Shown in pieces: positions 18,183-27,590 of a stretch of DNA of 64,000 nt. The DNA is from Streptomyces cavernicola (GTDB lineage: Bacteria; Actinomycetota; Actinomycetes; Streptomycetales; Streptomycetaceae), in contig NZ_JASCIQ010000001.1 of NCBI RefSeq assembly GCF_029968035.1, forward strand, positions 348,259 to 412,258, written 5' to 3'. Positions within the stretch are counted from its first letter, which is position 1. Each line of letters starts with the position of its first letter. The notes below the pieces were generated by a model, which saw only the letters and a program-made list of their open reading frames with translations, searched no databases and was not told where the DNA came from. The position numbers were made by a program, and so were the translations under genes.

Positions 18183-18298
18183 GATCGGCAGCGTAGCGGG
18201 CGCGGTTCGCCGCCGCCCGTGCCGGGCACCGCCCGCCGCAGCCGTCCCGTACGGCAGCTCCCCGACGGGACTCTGGGGGTCGGACGGGACTCTGAGGG

Positions 18299-19822
18299 TC
18301 AGTCGCAGCCGCAGCCGGACGGCGCCGGGCTCGCCTGCGGGGCAGGGGCGCCGATGGTCGGGATGCCCAGCATGACGCCGGCGGGCTTCGCGGCCTCGGC
18401 GGCGTTGCGCTTCTCCCAGGCGTCGCCCGCGCGGGTGCGGCGCACATCGAGGACGGCGCCTTCGGCGAGCAGGTGGTGCGGGGCGGCGTAGGTGATCTCG
18501 ACCGTGACGACGTCGCCGGGGCGGACCTCGGCGTCCGGCTTGGTGAAGTGCACCAGCCGGTTGTCGGGGGCGCGGCCGGAGAGGCGGTGCGTGGAGCCGT
18601 CCTTGCGGCCCTCGCCCTCGGCGACCATCAGTTCAAGAGTGCGGCCGACCTGCTTCTTGTTCTCCTCCCAGGAGATCTCCTCCTGGAGGGCGACGAGCCG
18701 CTCGTACCGCTTCTGCACGACCTCCTTGGGGATCTGGTCGTCCATCTCGGCGGCGGGCGTGCCGGGGCGCTTCGAGTACTGGAACGTGAAGGCGTTGGCG
18801 AAGCGGGCCTCGCGGACGACGTGCATCGTCTGTTCGAAGTCCTCCTCGGTCTCGCCGGGGAAGCCCACGATGATGTCGGTGGAGATCGCGGCGTCCGGCA
18901 TGGCGGCGCGGACCTTCTCGATGATGCCGAGGAAGCGCTCCTGGCGGTACGAGCGGCGCATCGCCTTGAGGACCGGGTCGGAGCCCGACTGCAGCGGCAT
19001 GTGCAGCTGCGGCATCACGTTCGGCGTCTCGGCCATCGCGGCGATCACGTCGTCGGTGAAGTCGCGCGGGTGCGGCGAGGTGAAGCGGACCCGCTCCAGG
19101 CCGTCGATCTGGCCGCACGCGCGGAGCAGCTTGCTGAAGGCCTCGCGGTCGCCGATGTCCGATCCGTACGCGTTGACGTTCTGGCCGAGCAGGGTGATCT
19201 CCGAGACGCCCTCGGCGACCAGGGCCTCGATCTCGGCGAGGATGTCGCCGGTCCTGCGGTCCTTCTCCTTGCCGCGCAGCGCGGGCACGATGCAGAAGGT
19301 GCAGGTGTTGTTGCAGCCCACGGAGATCGACACCCACGCGGCGTACGCGCTCTCGCGGCGGGTGGGCAGCGTGGACGGGAAGGCTTCCAGGGACTCGGCG
19401 ATCTCGACCTGCGCCTCTTCCTGGACGCGGGCGCGCTCCAGGAGGACGGGGAGCTTGCCGATGTTGTGCGTGCCGAAGACGACGTCGACCCAGGGGGCCT
19501 TCTTGACGATCGTGTCGCGGTCCTTCTGCGCGAGGCAGCCGCCGACGGCGATCTGCATGCCGGGCCGCTTGGTCTTCATCGGGGCAAGCCGGCCGAGGTT
19601 GCCGTACAGCCGGTTGTCGGCGTTCTCGCGGACCGCGCAGGTGTTGAAGACGACGACGTCCGCGTCACCGTCCGCGCCCTCGGGCGCGCGCACGTAGCCG
19701 GCGCCCTCCAGGAGGCCGGAGAGCCGCTCCGAGTCGTGGACGTTCATCTGGCACCCGTAGGTTCGCACTTCGTACGTCTTCAGATCGCCCACTGCTCCAC
19801 CTGCTGCCTCGTTACCGCTCAC
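18299..19822 (-). CDS. miaB: tRNA-2-methylthio-N6-dimethylallyladenosine synthase
   Basis: Radical-SAM methylthiotransferase that adds the 2-methylthio group to i6A37 of tRNA. It has the N-terminal UPF0004 domain with three cluster cysteines ([32 protein letters not shown]), the radical-SAM motif [12 protein letters not shown], and a C-terminal TRAM domain. Length 507 residues is slightly above the family norm because of a short C-terminal tail ending [10 protein letters not shown]. The start is GTG at 19822. Together with miaA it completes the ms2i6A pathway. Confidence 0.95.
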   Translation of the reverse strand: MSGNEAAGGAVGDLKTYEVRTYGCQMNVHDSERLSGLLEGAGYVRAPEGADGDADVVVFNTCAVRENADNRLYGNLGRLAPMKTKRPGMQIAVGGCLAQKDRDTIVKKAPWVDVVFGTHNIGKLPVLLERARVQEEAQVEIAESLEAFPSTLPTRRESAYAAWVSISVGCNNTCTFCIVPALRGKEKDRRTGDILAEIEALVAEGVSEITLLGQNVNAYGSDIGDREAFSKLLRACGQIDGLERVRFTSPHPRDFTDDVIAAMAETPNVMPQLHMPLQSGSDPVLKAMRRSYRQERFLGIIEKVRAAMPDAAISTDIIVGFPGETEEDFEQTMHVVREARFANAFTFQYSKRPGTPAAEMDDQIPKEVVQKRYERLVALQEEISWEENKKQVGRTLELMVAEGEGRKDGSTHRLSGRAPDNRLVHFTKPDAEVRPGDVVTVEITYAAPHHLLAEGAVLDVRRTRAGDAWEKRNAAEAAKPAGVMLGIPTIGAPAPQASPAPSGCGCD

Positions 19823-19902
19823 CCGACCAGGGTAAGGGGTGCGCTCGGGCGTCCGGGACCGCGAGCGGCCGGGCCGGGAGTCGACCGGAGGGGGTTGCGT
19901 TC

Positions 19903-20475
19903 ATGCGGGCCATGGGGGCCGAGGAGGCCGCGTACGTCCGTCGTGTCAAGGAGGCACTGGAGCCCGGGTACATCGGGGAGGAGAACGCGGCCGGTGTGCA
20001 GCGGGCGCTGCCGGACGTGTCCGAGCGCATCGTGGGGCTGCTCGCGGCCGCGGCGGAGGCCGAGGAGTGGTTCGAGTTCACGAGGCTCGCGAACCTCGGG
20101 CGCTGGGTCGCCCCGGCCGGTCCGCTGGCGGATCAGCTCATTCCGGTGCTTGAGCTGCGGCCGTGGGGCGCGAACAAGGAGGACCTGGCCGAGATCCTCG
20201 GCGAGATCGAGAGCGTGGCCGCCGTGCCGACGCTGATCCGGGTCTTCGAGGAGGAGCTGGTGGACGACGCCCCCGCGTACTGGCTGTGCAAGACGTGCGT
20301 CGACGCGCTCGGCACGGTGCATTTCGTGTACGGGGCCGAGGGGGACGGCGGTGCGTCCGGGTTCCTGCGCGAGGTGGCGACCGGGGACTACCCGGACCAG
20401 CTGAGGTGGGAGGCCGCCGTCGAGCTGCAGATCGAGGACGAGCTCGGGTTCGACGAGGACGAGATGACCGCCTGA
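19903..20475 (+). CDS. HEAT-like hypothetical protein
   Basis: 190 residues, acidic and mainly helical, with segments such as VAAVPTLIRVFEEELVDDAPAYWLCKTCVDALG that look like degenerate HEAT repeats. No enzyme motif or signal peptide is seen. The ATG at 19903 is preceded by GGAGGGGG. The first base lies 80 bp from the start of divergent miaB, so the two share an upstream region. Function unknown; a protein-binding scaffold is the simplest idea. Confidence 0.7.
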   Translation: MRAMGAEEAAYVRRVKEALEPGYIGEENAAGVQRALPDVSERIVGLLAAAAEAEEWFEFTRLANLGRWVAPAGPLADQLIPVLELRPWGANKEDLAEILGEIESVAAVPTLIRVFEEELVDDAPAYWLCKTCVDALGTVHFVYGAEGDGGASGFLREVATGDYPDQLRWEAAVELQIEDELGFDEDEMTA

Positions 20476-20556
20476 GCCCCTGCTCCGCTCGGGCCGGATC
20501 TGCTGTCAGCAGAGGGCTCTGGTCGGGGGTGGGGGTGAGCTGGCAGGATCGCGGCC

Positions 20557-21552
20557 ATGTCACAGGCACTCCCCCGGATCAGCAGGCGCCGCGCCCTTCA
20601 GGGCTCCGCGGCCGCCCTCGTGGTCTTCGGGCTGCTCCTGTGGTGGCTGCTGCCGCTCGGCGAGACCTCCCCCGGCGGAAGGGTGGTGTTCAGCACGGGC
20701 CTGCAGTCGGGTGTCTACCAGCGGTACGGACAGCTGCTGCAGACCGCGGCCGCCGACGATCTGCCCGATCTGGACATCGAGCTGAAGCAGAGCGAGGGCT
20801 CGCAGACCAACGTCGCACGGGTGGCCACCGGCGAGGCCGACTACACGATCGCGGCCGCCGACGCGGTGGAGAAGTACCGCCTGGAGAGGCGCCCCGGCTG
20901 GGAGCGCCTGCGCGGCTGCGCGCGGCTGTACGACGACTACGTCCAGCTGGTCGTGGAGCGGGACTCCCCCGTGCAGCGGGCCGCCGATCTGCGCGGCAAG
21001 CGGATCGCCATCGGCCAGGAGGGCTCCGGCGTACGCCTGATCGCGGAGCGGGTGCTCAGAGCGGCGGGTCTCGACCCGGAGAAGGACGTCGAGGCCGAGC
21101 CCAGCGGCATAAACAAGGCGCCGCAGCAGCTGGAGAACGGCGAGATCGACGCGTTCTTCTGGTCCGGCGGGCTGCCCACGACCATCGTGCGCGAGCTGTC
21201 CGAGCGCGCCGACATCCGCCTCGTGCGGCTCGACGACCTCGTGCAGGAGCTGCACTTGCGGGGCGGCGCCTCGAGCTACTACCGGGCCGCGGTGATGCCG
21301 GCCGACGCGTACCCGGGCATGGGGGAGAGCGCCGCGGTGCCGACGATCGCGGTGGCCAACCTGCTCGTCACCACCGACCGTGCGGACGAGGCCCTCACGG
21401 AACGCCTCACCCGCACGGTGATCGACAGCCGCGACCACATCGGCTCGAAGGTGCACGCCGCCCAGCTGGTGGACCTGCGGACGGCCATCTACACCGACCC
21501 CTTGAACCTGCACGACGGGGCGAGACGCTACTACCGCTCGGTCAAGCCGTAG
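20557..21552 (+). CDS. TAXI-family TRAP solute-binding protein
   Basis: 331 residues with a positively charged start and an N-terminal membrane segment (ALVVFGLLLWWLLPLG), followed by the TAXI-type binding fold (FSTGLQSGVYQRYGQLL, EGSQTNVARVATGEADYTI, LRGKRIAIGQEGSGVRLIAERVL). It would bind a small organic acid or amino acid outside the membrane. No DctQ/DctM membrane subunits are present nearby, so transport is doubtful; such orphan TAXI proteins may instead serve sensor kinases. Its 3' end overlaps that of the convergent lacI-type gene by 11 bp. Confidence 0.85.
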   Translation: MSQALPRISRRRALQGSAAALVVFGLLLWWLLPLGETSPGGRVVFSTGLQSGVYQRYGQLLQTAAADDLPDLDIELKQSEGSQTNVARVATGEADYTIAAADAVEKYRLERRPGWERLRGCARLYDDYVQLVVERDSPVQRAADLRGKRIAIGQEGSGVRLIAERVLRAAGLDPEKDVEAEPSGINKAPQQLENGEIDAFFWSGGLPTTIVRELSERADIRLVRLDDLVQELHLRGGASSYYRAAVMPADAYPGMGESAAVPTIAVANLLVTTDRADEALTERLTRTVIDSRDHIGSKVHAAQLVDLRTAIYTDPLNLHDGARRYYRSVKP

Positions 21553-22663
21553 ACCTGGGCGTGGGCGCAGCCGTGGCGGTGGCCGTTCCGGTGCCGGGAG
21601 GCGGTGCGGTGCTCTCGCGGGGCTCCAGGTGCGGGAGTTCGGCCTGGATGCTGCGGACGGGGCCGCCGTCGAGCCGGTCGAGCAGCTCCTGCGCGGCGAG
21701 CCTGCCGAAGCCCGAGGTGTCGCGGACGAGCGCCGTCAGGCGCGGGTGTGTGACCCGGCAGAGGGCCGAGTCGTCCCAGGCCACGATGGAGAGTTCGGCC
21801 GGTACGGCGATGCCGCGCTCGGCGGCGACGGAGGCGCCCGCGACGGCCATCACGTCGTTGTCGTAGATGATCGCGGTCGGCGGCCCCGGCTCGTCCAGGA
21901 TGCGCCGGGTCGCCTCGGCACCCTCCGCGTCGGAGTAGTCGGTGGTCACCGAGCGGATGTCGGCCAGGCCCAGGTGCGCGGCCTCCGTGCGCAGGGAGCT
22001 GATCCGGCGCTCGGTGTGGGCAAGGCCGGGCAGCCCGGCGACGTGCACGACGCGGCGGTGGCCGAGCCCGTGCAGATGCGCGAGGACGGAGGCCATGGCG
22101 GCCGAGTCGTCGGCCCAGACCGTGGACAGGGCGGCGGCCTCCTCGCCGGAGGCGGGCGCGCCGATCACGACGGCCGGCAGGCCGAGCGAGGCGAGCAGCG
22201 CGGGCCGCGGGTCGTGCGCGCGCGGGTCGACGACGAGGACGCCGTCGACGCGCTTCTCGGCCCACCAGCGGCGGTGCAGCTCGCACTCGGCGTCGATGTC
22301 CTCGACCACCTGGAAGAGGAGCGCCACCTTCCGGGAGGCGAGCACTTCCTGTACGCCGGAGACCAGTTGGAGGAAGAACGACTCCACGCCGAGGGTGTGC
22401 GCGGGCCGTGCGAGGACCAGGCCGACGCAGCCCGCACGCTCGCCGGACAGGGCGCGGGCGGCGCTGTTGGGCTGCCAGCCGAGCTCTTCGGCGACGCGGT
22501 GGATGCGGTCCCTGGTGCCCTGGGAGACACCCGGCCTGCCGTTCAGGGCGAAGGAGACGGCGCTCTCCGAGACTCCGGCCCGGCGCGCGATGTCCTTGAT
22601 GGTGGGGCGGCGCGCGGGAGTGGTCTTCGCAGACCTCGCGGTCTCACCGGGCGGCGGCGTCAT
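21542..22663 (-). CDS. LacI-family transcriptional regulator of the glycan island
   Basis: 373 residues. The N-terminal helix-turn-helix is typical (TIKDIARRAGVSESAVSFALNGR), followed by the hinge helix region (WQPNSAARALSG) and a periplasmic-binding-like sugar domain. It lies 112 bp downstream of the first GH38 gene on the same strand and is probably co-transcribed with it, which would make it autoregulated. The likely operators are the two 15-bp repeats at 27414-27428 and 27517-27531. Expected effector is a mannosyl oligosaccharide or mannose-GlcNAc (inference). Confidence 0.9.
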   Translation of the reverse strand: MTPPPGETARSAKTTPARRPTIKDIARRAGVSESAVSFALNGRPGVSQGTRDRIHRVAEELGWQPNSAARALSGERAGCVGLVLARPAHTLGVESFFLQLVSGVQEVLASRKVALLFQVVEDIDAECELHRRWWAEKRVDGVLVVDPRAHDPRPALLASLGLPAVVIGAPASGEEAAALSTVWADDSAAMASVLAHLHGLGHRRVVHVAGLPGLAHTERRISSLRTEAAHLGLADIRSVTTDYSDAEGAEATRRILDEPGPPTAIIYDNDVMAVAGASVAAERGIAVPAELSIVAWDDSALCRVTHPRLTALVRDTSGFGRLAAQELLDRLDGGPVRSIQAELPHLEPRESTAPPPGTGTATATAAPTPRSTA

Positions 22664-22694
22664 GTCGTGGACTCCTCGTGCGATCGGTCGGTGC

Positions 22695-22706
22695 GGGGGG
22701 GGGGGG
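22695..22706. repeat. Run of 12 G
   Basis: A 12-base homopolymer between lacI and the upstream GH38 gene. It is outside both reading frames and could vary in length by slippage or be a sequencing-error spot. Confidence 0.7.
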
Positions 22707-22775
22707 CCGTCCCGGTGCGGGTCCGGCTCGTACGGGCCGTGCGGTTCCTGTGGTGGTGCGGGCGGTTCGTGCGGG

Positions 22776-25700
22776 TCATCCGCTCGGGGTGCGGTCGCGG
22801 ACGTGTACGGCGACGGCGGGTCCGTAGGCGATCCGGCCCTGGCAGACGGCCTTCAGGAGCACCCAGTACACCCCGGCCGGGGTGCCGGCGGGCGGGTGCA
22901 GCTGGAAGACGGTCTCGGTCTCGCCCTCCGCGGGCACGGTGACGGCGGCGGCGCGCGGGGTGACCGTGCGCCAACTGCGGTACGGGGACACGGCGAGTAC
23001 CTCGCCGTGCACCGGGCTCAGCAAAGTGTTGCGCACGCGCGCGTGCAGCGTGGCGCGCTCCCCCGCTGTGACGGAAACCGCCTCTACGCGCGCGTGCAGC
23101 TCGATTCCGGGTGGCGGCCCGGTGCGGCCCGGCACGGTGACGGTGAGGCAGTCCTCCACGGAGGTCCCGTCGCCGAAGGTGGCGATGACGCGCACCAGGT
23201 GGTCCCCCGGAGCCGCGCCCTCGCCGCCCCCGTCGCCGTCGCCGTCACCGTCCGGCACGTCCACCGTCAGCGGCACGGCGACGTGCCCGCCCGCCGGCAG
23301 CTCGGCCTTGTGCCGGGTCCAGGAGGGGCGCAGGACGGGCGGTGCGACGACCTCGACGGTCACCGAACGGGCCGTGCCCGAGGGCGTGTTGGAGGTGACC
23401 GTCACCGTGACGTCCCCCGGACCGGTGCCCGCTGCCACTGCGCCGGGGCTGACCGTGATCGAGCAGGGGGCGTCGCCCAGCGGGGCAGTGCCGGTGTTGT
23501 GCAGCCAGTAGCGGCTGAACTGCGGGGCGACCGCCTCGTGCCGGGGCTCCACGGCGGGCAGCACGCCAACGCCGAGGCGGAGCGTGCTGTACGTGTTGCC
23601 GTCGAGGCGGCCGGTGAAGGGGCCGGTGGGGGCGTCGAGGAGGTCGGCCGCCTGCGCCTCGCCGGTCGTGGGCAGGGCGGTGTGCCAGGTGACCTCGGCG
23701 GTACGGCCCTCGGTCTCGCGCAGGCGTACGGCGAGCGCGTGGGGGCCGGCCCGCTTCACGGTCTCGACGTGCACCTGTCCGGCGGGCTCGACGGTGAGCA
23801 ACGCGCGCGTGGCGGGGGCCGGTCCGGGTGCGGGGGCGGCCGTGACGGCGGTCAACGGCTGGTTGAACTCCCGTCCCTTGGCGGCCAGTTGAGCGCTTCG
23901 CCAGTCGCCCTCGTCGGCCACCAGGGCGTGCTCGAAGACATGCGTCCAGTGCTGGAGCTGGAAGGAGCTGCCGTCGGGCGCGGTGCGCCTGGGCGGGTCC
24001 ATCCACTCGCCGCTGGGCCGCCCGGTGCAGGACCGCATGAGGTTGCTGTGCAGCCGCCCGCGGGTGTCGACGGCGAAGCCGGGGGTGCCGCGGACGAGGA
24101 GGGCCACGGTGCGGTCCTCGAAGGCCGCCTCGGGCGCCGCGGCATCCTCGCCCGCCGCGGCCTCCTCGGGCGCTGCGCAGCCGGGTACGGCCGCTTCGAT
24201 CCGCCCGTCCCGCGCCACCGCCCCAGCGAGCTCCGCGAGCCCCGCCGCCAGGCTCTCGTCGTCCGCCCCCACGAGCACGGCGACGGGCAGGTCGCGCACC
24301 CCGGTCAGGTCGCAGCCGGGCTGCCAGGCCGCGCGCAGCGACCGCTCGGCGGGCACCCAGACGACGGGTCCTGCGCCTTCCCGTACGGCCTGCGCGTACG
24401 ACGGTCCGGCGGCCTCAAGGACCGCTGCCGTGAAGGAGTTGGCCTCCGGGCCGCCCACCGCGATCCGGAAGTCCGGGAGGCTGCTGTCGACCGCCAGGTC
24501 GCCCCAGCGCGGCCCTTCCGGGCGGGTCGGGGTGCTGGTGACACCGCGCCGGACCAGCGCCGTGACGAGGTGCCGCAGCGGATCGTCGCCCGCCGCACCC
24601 GAATCGGCCCTCAAGGCCGAGGCAGGACGTTCGCCCGGAGCGCCGGCCGGCCCTCCGTTCCGGCCGGCGCCCTCGACCGGCCCGGCGGCCGGTCGCCCGT
24701 ACCCCGGGAGCCCCGCGTCCGGCAGGACGATCTCGCCCGCGCCGAGCGCCCGTACCCCCGCGCGCGTGCCGTCGGTTCCGGTGAGGGCGACGGTGAGCGC
24801 GCTGGAGAGGGCGAACCAGTTGAGGCAGGGGGTGTCGAGGGTCCACGGGGCGTGGGTGTGGTCCGCGCCGGTGTCCGTGTCGGTGAAGGCGAAGCCGCGC
24901 CCCACGGCGGCCGCGGCGGTCTCGGCGACGGGCAGGGCGCCCGGCACGTCGGCGGGCACGCGGAGCCGTAGGAGCTGGTCGCTGCCGGTGAACTCATCGA
25001 CCTTGGTGGTGAGTTCGACCCGGTCGAGGCCGTTCCACAGGGTCGCGGTGCGGGTCCAGCGGACGGGTCCGGTGCGTCCCGTGGCGATGATGCGGGAGCC
25101 GAGCGGGCTGCGCTCGACCGTGCAGCTGTCGGCGGGCGCGGCGGACGATCCTGCGCCGGGGCCCTTGGGCAGCAGGTGCCAGGGGCCCTCCTCGAAGAAG
25201 GGGTGGGCGGCGTACTCGTCCTGCACGACCAGCTCTTCGACCTCGCCTTCGGTGAGGAGTTCGCGGCCGCTACGCAGGTCGGTGACGCTGCTGAGGCCGC
25301 CGCCGCGCGCGGGGTCCGCCACGATGCGGAAGGTCTCGTTCGAGACGGTGTACGTGTCGGCCACGGGCGTCCAACCGCCGGACCGGGGTGCGGTGTCGGC
25401 GGTCAGCCACCAGGTGCGGTGGCCGAGCGGCGGCACCTCGCGGGCGAGGAAAACCACCTCTACGCGCGCGTGCTCCCCGACATCGCCGGACACGGCCTCC
25501 ACCAGGACCGGTTCCGTACGGCCGTCCGCGTCCCGCACCACGAGCAGCGCCGGATCGGCCACCCGCAGCGCGCCGAGGTCGACGCTCGCCCGCACCACGT
25601 CCGTACGCGCCCACGACAGCGGGTTGAACACGGTGACGGCCAAAGAACCCGCATCGCCGAGGGAACCCACCTCGCCCGAGGAACCCGCCTCACCGACGGA

Positions 25701-27338
25701 GCCCGGCCCCCGCGTGTCCGCCTCAGCCGTCAGAGCGGCGAGCGCCGACTCCCGTACGTCCTCGGCGAGTTCGTGGGACTCGCGCCAGGTCGGCAGCAGG
25801 TCCAGGTACACCTGGTCGGAGAAGGTGCCGGTGACGGCGTCGTGGTGGGCGGCGTGCAGCAGGTGCCGCCAGGCCTTGTCGAGGGCGTCCTGCGGGTACT
25901 CCAGGAGGCCGAGGCCGTGCGCGAGGGCCGCGTACGTCTCGGCCTGCTGCAGCAGGTTCTCGGCGGCCCGGTGGGCCTGCTTCACATCGGCGTACGTGAC
26001 GTCCTTGCCGGTGTAGACGGGGCCCATCTCGCGGGTGACGGGCAGCGGGCGCTCGCCGCGCTGGGCCAGTTCGGCGCGCACGGCGGCGAAGTGCGCGCGC
26101 GGGCCCGCGTGTTCGAGGCGGGGCCAGGTGTAGCGGCGGTTCCAGGCGTGCTGGACGTCCAGGCCCCAGGGGTGCGGCCAGGAGAAGTCGGTGCCCATCG
26201 GGATGAGGACGTTGCGGGTGGCGGCGCCCTGGCGGAGGAGTTCGTACAGGGTGAGGAGCTGTTCCGCGGCGGCCTCGGCGTCGGGCGCCTTGTGGGAGAA
26301 CCAGCCGGCGGAGTAGTGCGCGGGCAGATAGTGCAGGAGCAGTCCGCGCCCGTCGGGCCCCAACCAGTCGTACTCGGCGGGCAGTTGCATCGCTGTCGGG
26401 GGCCGCAGGGCCTCGCCCCAGGTGTCCATCATCGGGCCCCACTGGTGGTGCGGGCCGCGGGCGAGGACGGCGGAGTCGAGCCCGGCGTCGGCCATCAGGG
26501 CGGGGAAGGCCGGGTCGTGGCCGAACACGTCGAGCTGCCAGGCGGTGCGCGGATCGCCCCCGACGACGCCGCGGTGGAAGCCGAGGCCGTGCACGGCGCT
26601 GCGGACGGTCGTCTCGGCGGAGGTGAGGTTGGTGGACGGCTCGTTGTACGTGCCGCCGACGATCTCGATACGGCCCTCGGCGATCAACTGCCGTATCTCG
26701 TCTCGGCGTTCGGGGTGCGTGTCCCAGAACGGCTTCAGGTAGTCGATCTCGGAGAGCACGAAGCGGTAATCGGGGTCGTCGTGGGCCTGCTGCAGGTGGA
26801 GCGGGACCAGGGTGAAGGCGGGCACGCCGGTGTACTCCCAGCCGCGCTCGGCCTCGCCGGGCCGCAGCGGGGCGTCCCACTGGGAGGTGTACGCGGCCTG
26901 GGTGTTCCACCACATCGGGTCGTAGTGGAAGTGCGGCACGAGGCGCACGGTCCAGCCGGGCTCGGCGACCGTCAACTCACCCTCGTACGCGCAGAGTTCA
27001 CGGCCGTCCGGGGTGGCGACGCGGGCCGTGACGGGGAGTCGCGCACCCGGGCTTCCGGCGACGGCCACAGAGACCTCGACCACATCCTCCGGGACCCGCG
27101 CCCCGGCGCCGGGGGAGAGTTCGGCGGCGGCATCCACGCCCGCGTACGCCTCGACGGAGTCGGCGCGCAGCAGGCGCGGGCGCGGGGTGTGCACGCCGGG
27201 GCCGTCGACGGTGACCGCGAGCGGGCCGACGGGGCGGGTGCGGCGGACCCGGACGCGGACGACCTGCAGGGGGTCGGTCTCGGGTCCGGTGAACAGCGCC
27301 GGGCTCGTGACTTCGGTGACGCAGACGCCGTTGTCCAT
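22776..27338 (-). CDS. Large GH38 alpha-mannosidase with C-terminal NEW3-like domains
   Basis: Cytoplasmic alpha-mannosidase of 1520 residues with no signal peptide. A beta-rich N-terminal part (1-130) precedes the GH38 catalytic domain, whose zinc motif is PHFHYDPMWW (H136, H138, D140) and catalytic nucleophile D270 in WQLDVFGHD; TDFSWPH follows later. The middle and second half are the usual beta-sandwich domains, and the last 300 residues contain immunoglobulin-like segments such as LVRVIATFGDGTS that resemble NEW3/NPCBM-associated domains. This is much longer than the second GH38 in this island and belongs to a different branch. The ATG at 27338 has GGAAG upstream. It is divergent from the ABC importer genes and has its own operator-bearing promoter. 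Confidence 0.88.
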   Translation of the reverse strand: MDNGVCVTEVTSPALFTGPETDPLQVVRVRVRRTRPVGPLAVTVDGPGVHTPRPRLLRADSVEAYAGVDAAAELSPGAGARVPEDVVEVSVAVAGSPGARLPVTARVATPDGRELCAYEGELTVAEPGWTVRLVPHFHYDPMWWNTQAAYTSQWDAPLRPGEAERGWEYTGVPAFTLVPLHLQQAHDDPDYRFVLSEIDYLKPFWDTHPERRDEIRQLIAEGRIEIVGGTYNEPSTNLTSAETTVRSAVHGLGFHRGVVGGDPRTAWQLDVFGHDPAFPALMADAGLDSAVLARGPHHQWGPMMDTWGEALRPPTAMQLPAEYDWLGPDGRGLLLHYLPAHYSAGWFSHKAPDAEAAAEQLLTLYELLRQGAATRNVLIPMGTDFSWPHPWGLDVQHAWNRRYTWPRLEHAGPRAHFAAVRAELAQRGERPLPVTREMGPVYTGKDVTYADVKQAHRAAENLLQQAETYAALAHGLGLLEYPQDALDKAWRHLLHAAHHDAVTGTFSDQVYLDLLPTWRESHELAEDVRESALAALTAEADTRGPGSVGEAGSSGEVGSLGDAGSLAVTVFNPLSWARTDVVRASVDLGALRVADPALLVVRDADGRTEPVLVEAVSGDVGEHARVEVVFLAREVPPLGHRTWWLTADTAPRSGGWTPVADTYTVSNETFRIVADPARGGGLSSVTDLRSGRELLTEGEVEELVVQDEYAAHPFFEEGPWHLLPKGPGAGSSAAPADSCTVERSPLGSRIIATGRTGPVRWTRTATLWNGLDRVELTTKVDEFTGSDQLLRLRVPADVPGALPVAETAAAAVGRGFAFTDTDTGADHTHAPWTLDTPCLNWFALSSALTVALTGTDGTRAGVRALGAGEIVLPDAGLPGYGRPAAGPVEGAGRNGGPAGAPGERPASALRADSGAAGDDPLRHLVTALVRRGVTSTPTRPEGPRWGDLAVDSSLPDFRIAVGGPEANSFTAAVLEAAGPSYAQAVREGAGPVVWVPAERSLRAAWQPGCDLTGVRDLPVAVLVGADDESLAAGLAELAGAVARDGRIEAAVPGCAAPEEAAAGEDAAAPEAAFEDRTVALLVRGTPGFAVDTRGRLHSNLMRSCTGRPSGEWMDPPRRTAPDGSSFQLQHWTHVFEHALVADEGDWRSAQLAAKGREFNQPLTAVTAAPAPGPAPATRALLTVEPAGQVHVETVKRAGPHALAVRLRETEGRTAEVTWHTALPTTGEAQAADLLDAPTGPFTGRLDGNTYSTLRLGVGVLPAVEPRHEAVAPQFSRYWLHNTGTAPLGDAPCSITVSPGAVAAGTGPGDVTVTVTSNTPSGTARSVTVEVVAPPVLRPSWTRHKAELPAGGHVAVPLTVDVPDGDGDGDGGGEGAAPGDHLVRVIATFGDGTSVEDCLTVTVPGRTGPPPGIELHARVEAVSVTAGERATLHARVRNTLLSPVHGEVLAVSPYRSWRTVTPRAAAVTVPAEGETETVFQLHPPAGTPAGVYWVLLKAVCQGRIAYGPAVAVHVRDRTPSG

Positions 27339-27407
27339 TTTGTCCGCTTCCGTTTGCGTGGTGCCGGAAATAGCGCGTGCGCAAGCGTATGAGCAAGCGT
27401 GTGAGCC

Positions 27408-27436
27408 ATTTAAGCTAAACCGCATTAGCTCCTCAA
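27408..27436 (-). promoter_or_regulatory. Promoter of GH38-lacI operon with nested LacI-type operator
   Basis: Reading the minus strand, TTGAGG (-35, 27431-27436), a 17-bp spacer and TTAAAT (-10, 27408-27413) form a promoter about 63 bases upstream of the GH38 ATG. The spacer contains the operator GCTAAACCGCATTAG (27414-27428, + strand), with palindromic arms AGCTAA/TTAGCT and a central CG as in LacI-family sites. Confidence 0.7.
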
Positions 27437-27508
27437 GCATTATCACGGTGCCGAGGGCCGCTCAAGCCCCGACTTTCGCAGGTCCAGGGCCTCTTTCGGT
27501 GCGAACTA

Positions 27509-27537
27509 TTGACACCGCTAAACCGCATTAGTACAAC
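27509..27537 (+). promoter_or_regulatory. Promoter of ABC importer operon with nested LacI-type operator
   Basis: TTGACA (27509-27514), a 17-bp spacer and TACAAC (27532-27537) form a strong-looking sigma-HrdB-type promoter 53 bases before the lipoprotein ATG. The spacer holds the same 15-bp operator GCTAAACCGCATTAG (27517-27531), abutting the -10 box. Bound repressor would block RNA polymerase directly. Confidence 0.75.
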
Positions 27538-27590
27538 TTTCGATGCGCGCAGCCGAGATGTTTCTGGTCCGAGCAGAGGAGCCGCCAGTC

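Noticed and set aside
27446..27446. Start of the large GH38 at 27446 instead of 27338
   Set aside because: That start lies upstream of the operator-bearing promoter; the ATG at 27338 has a ribosome site and begins the conserved protein.
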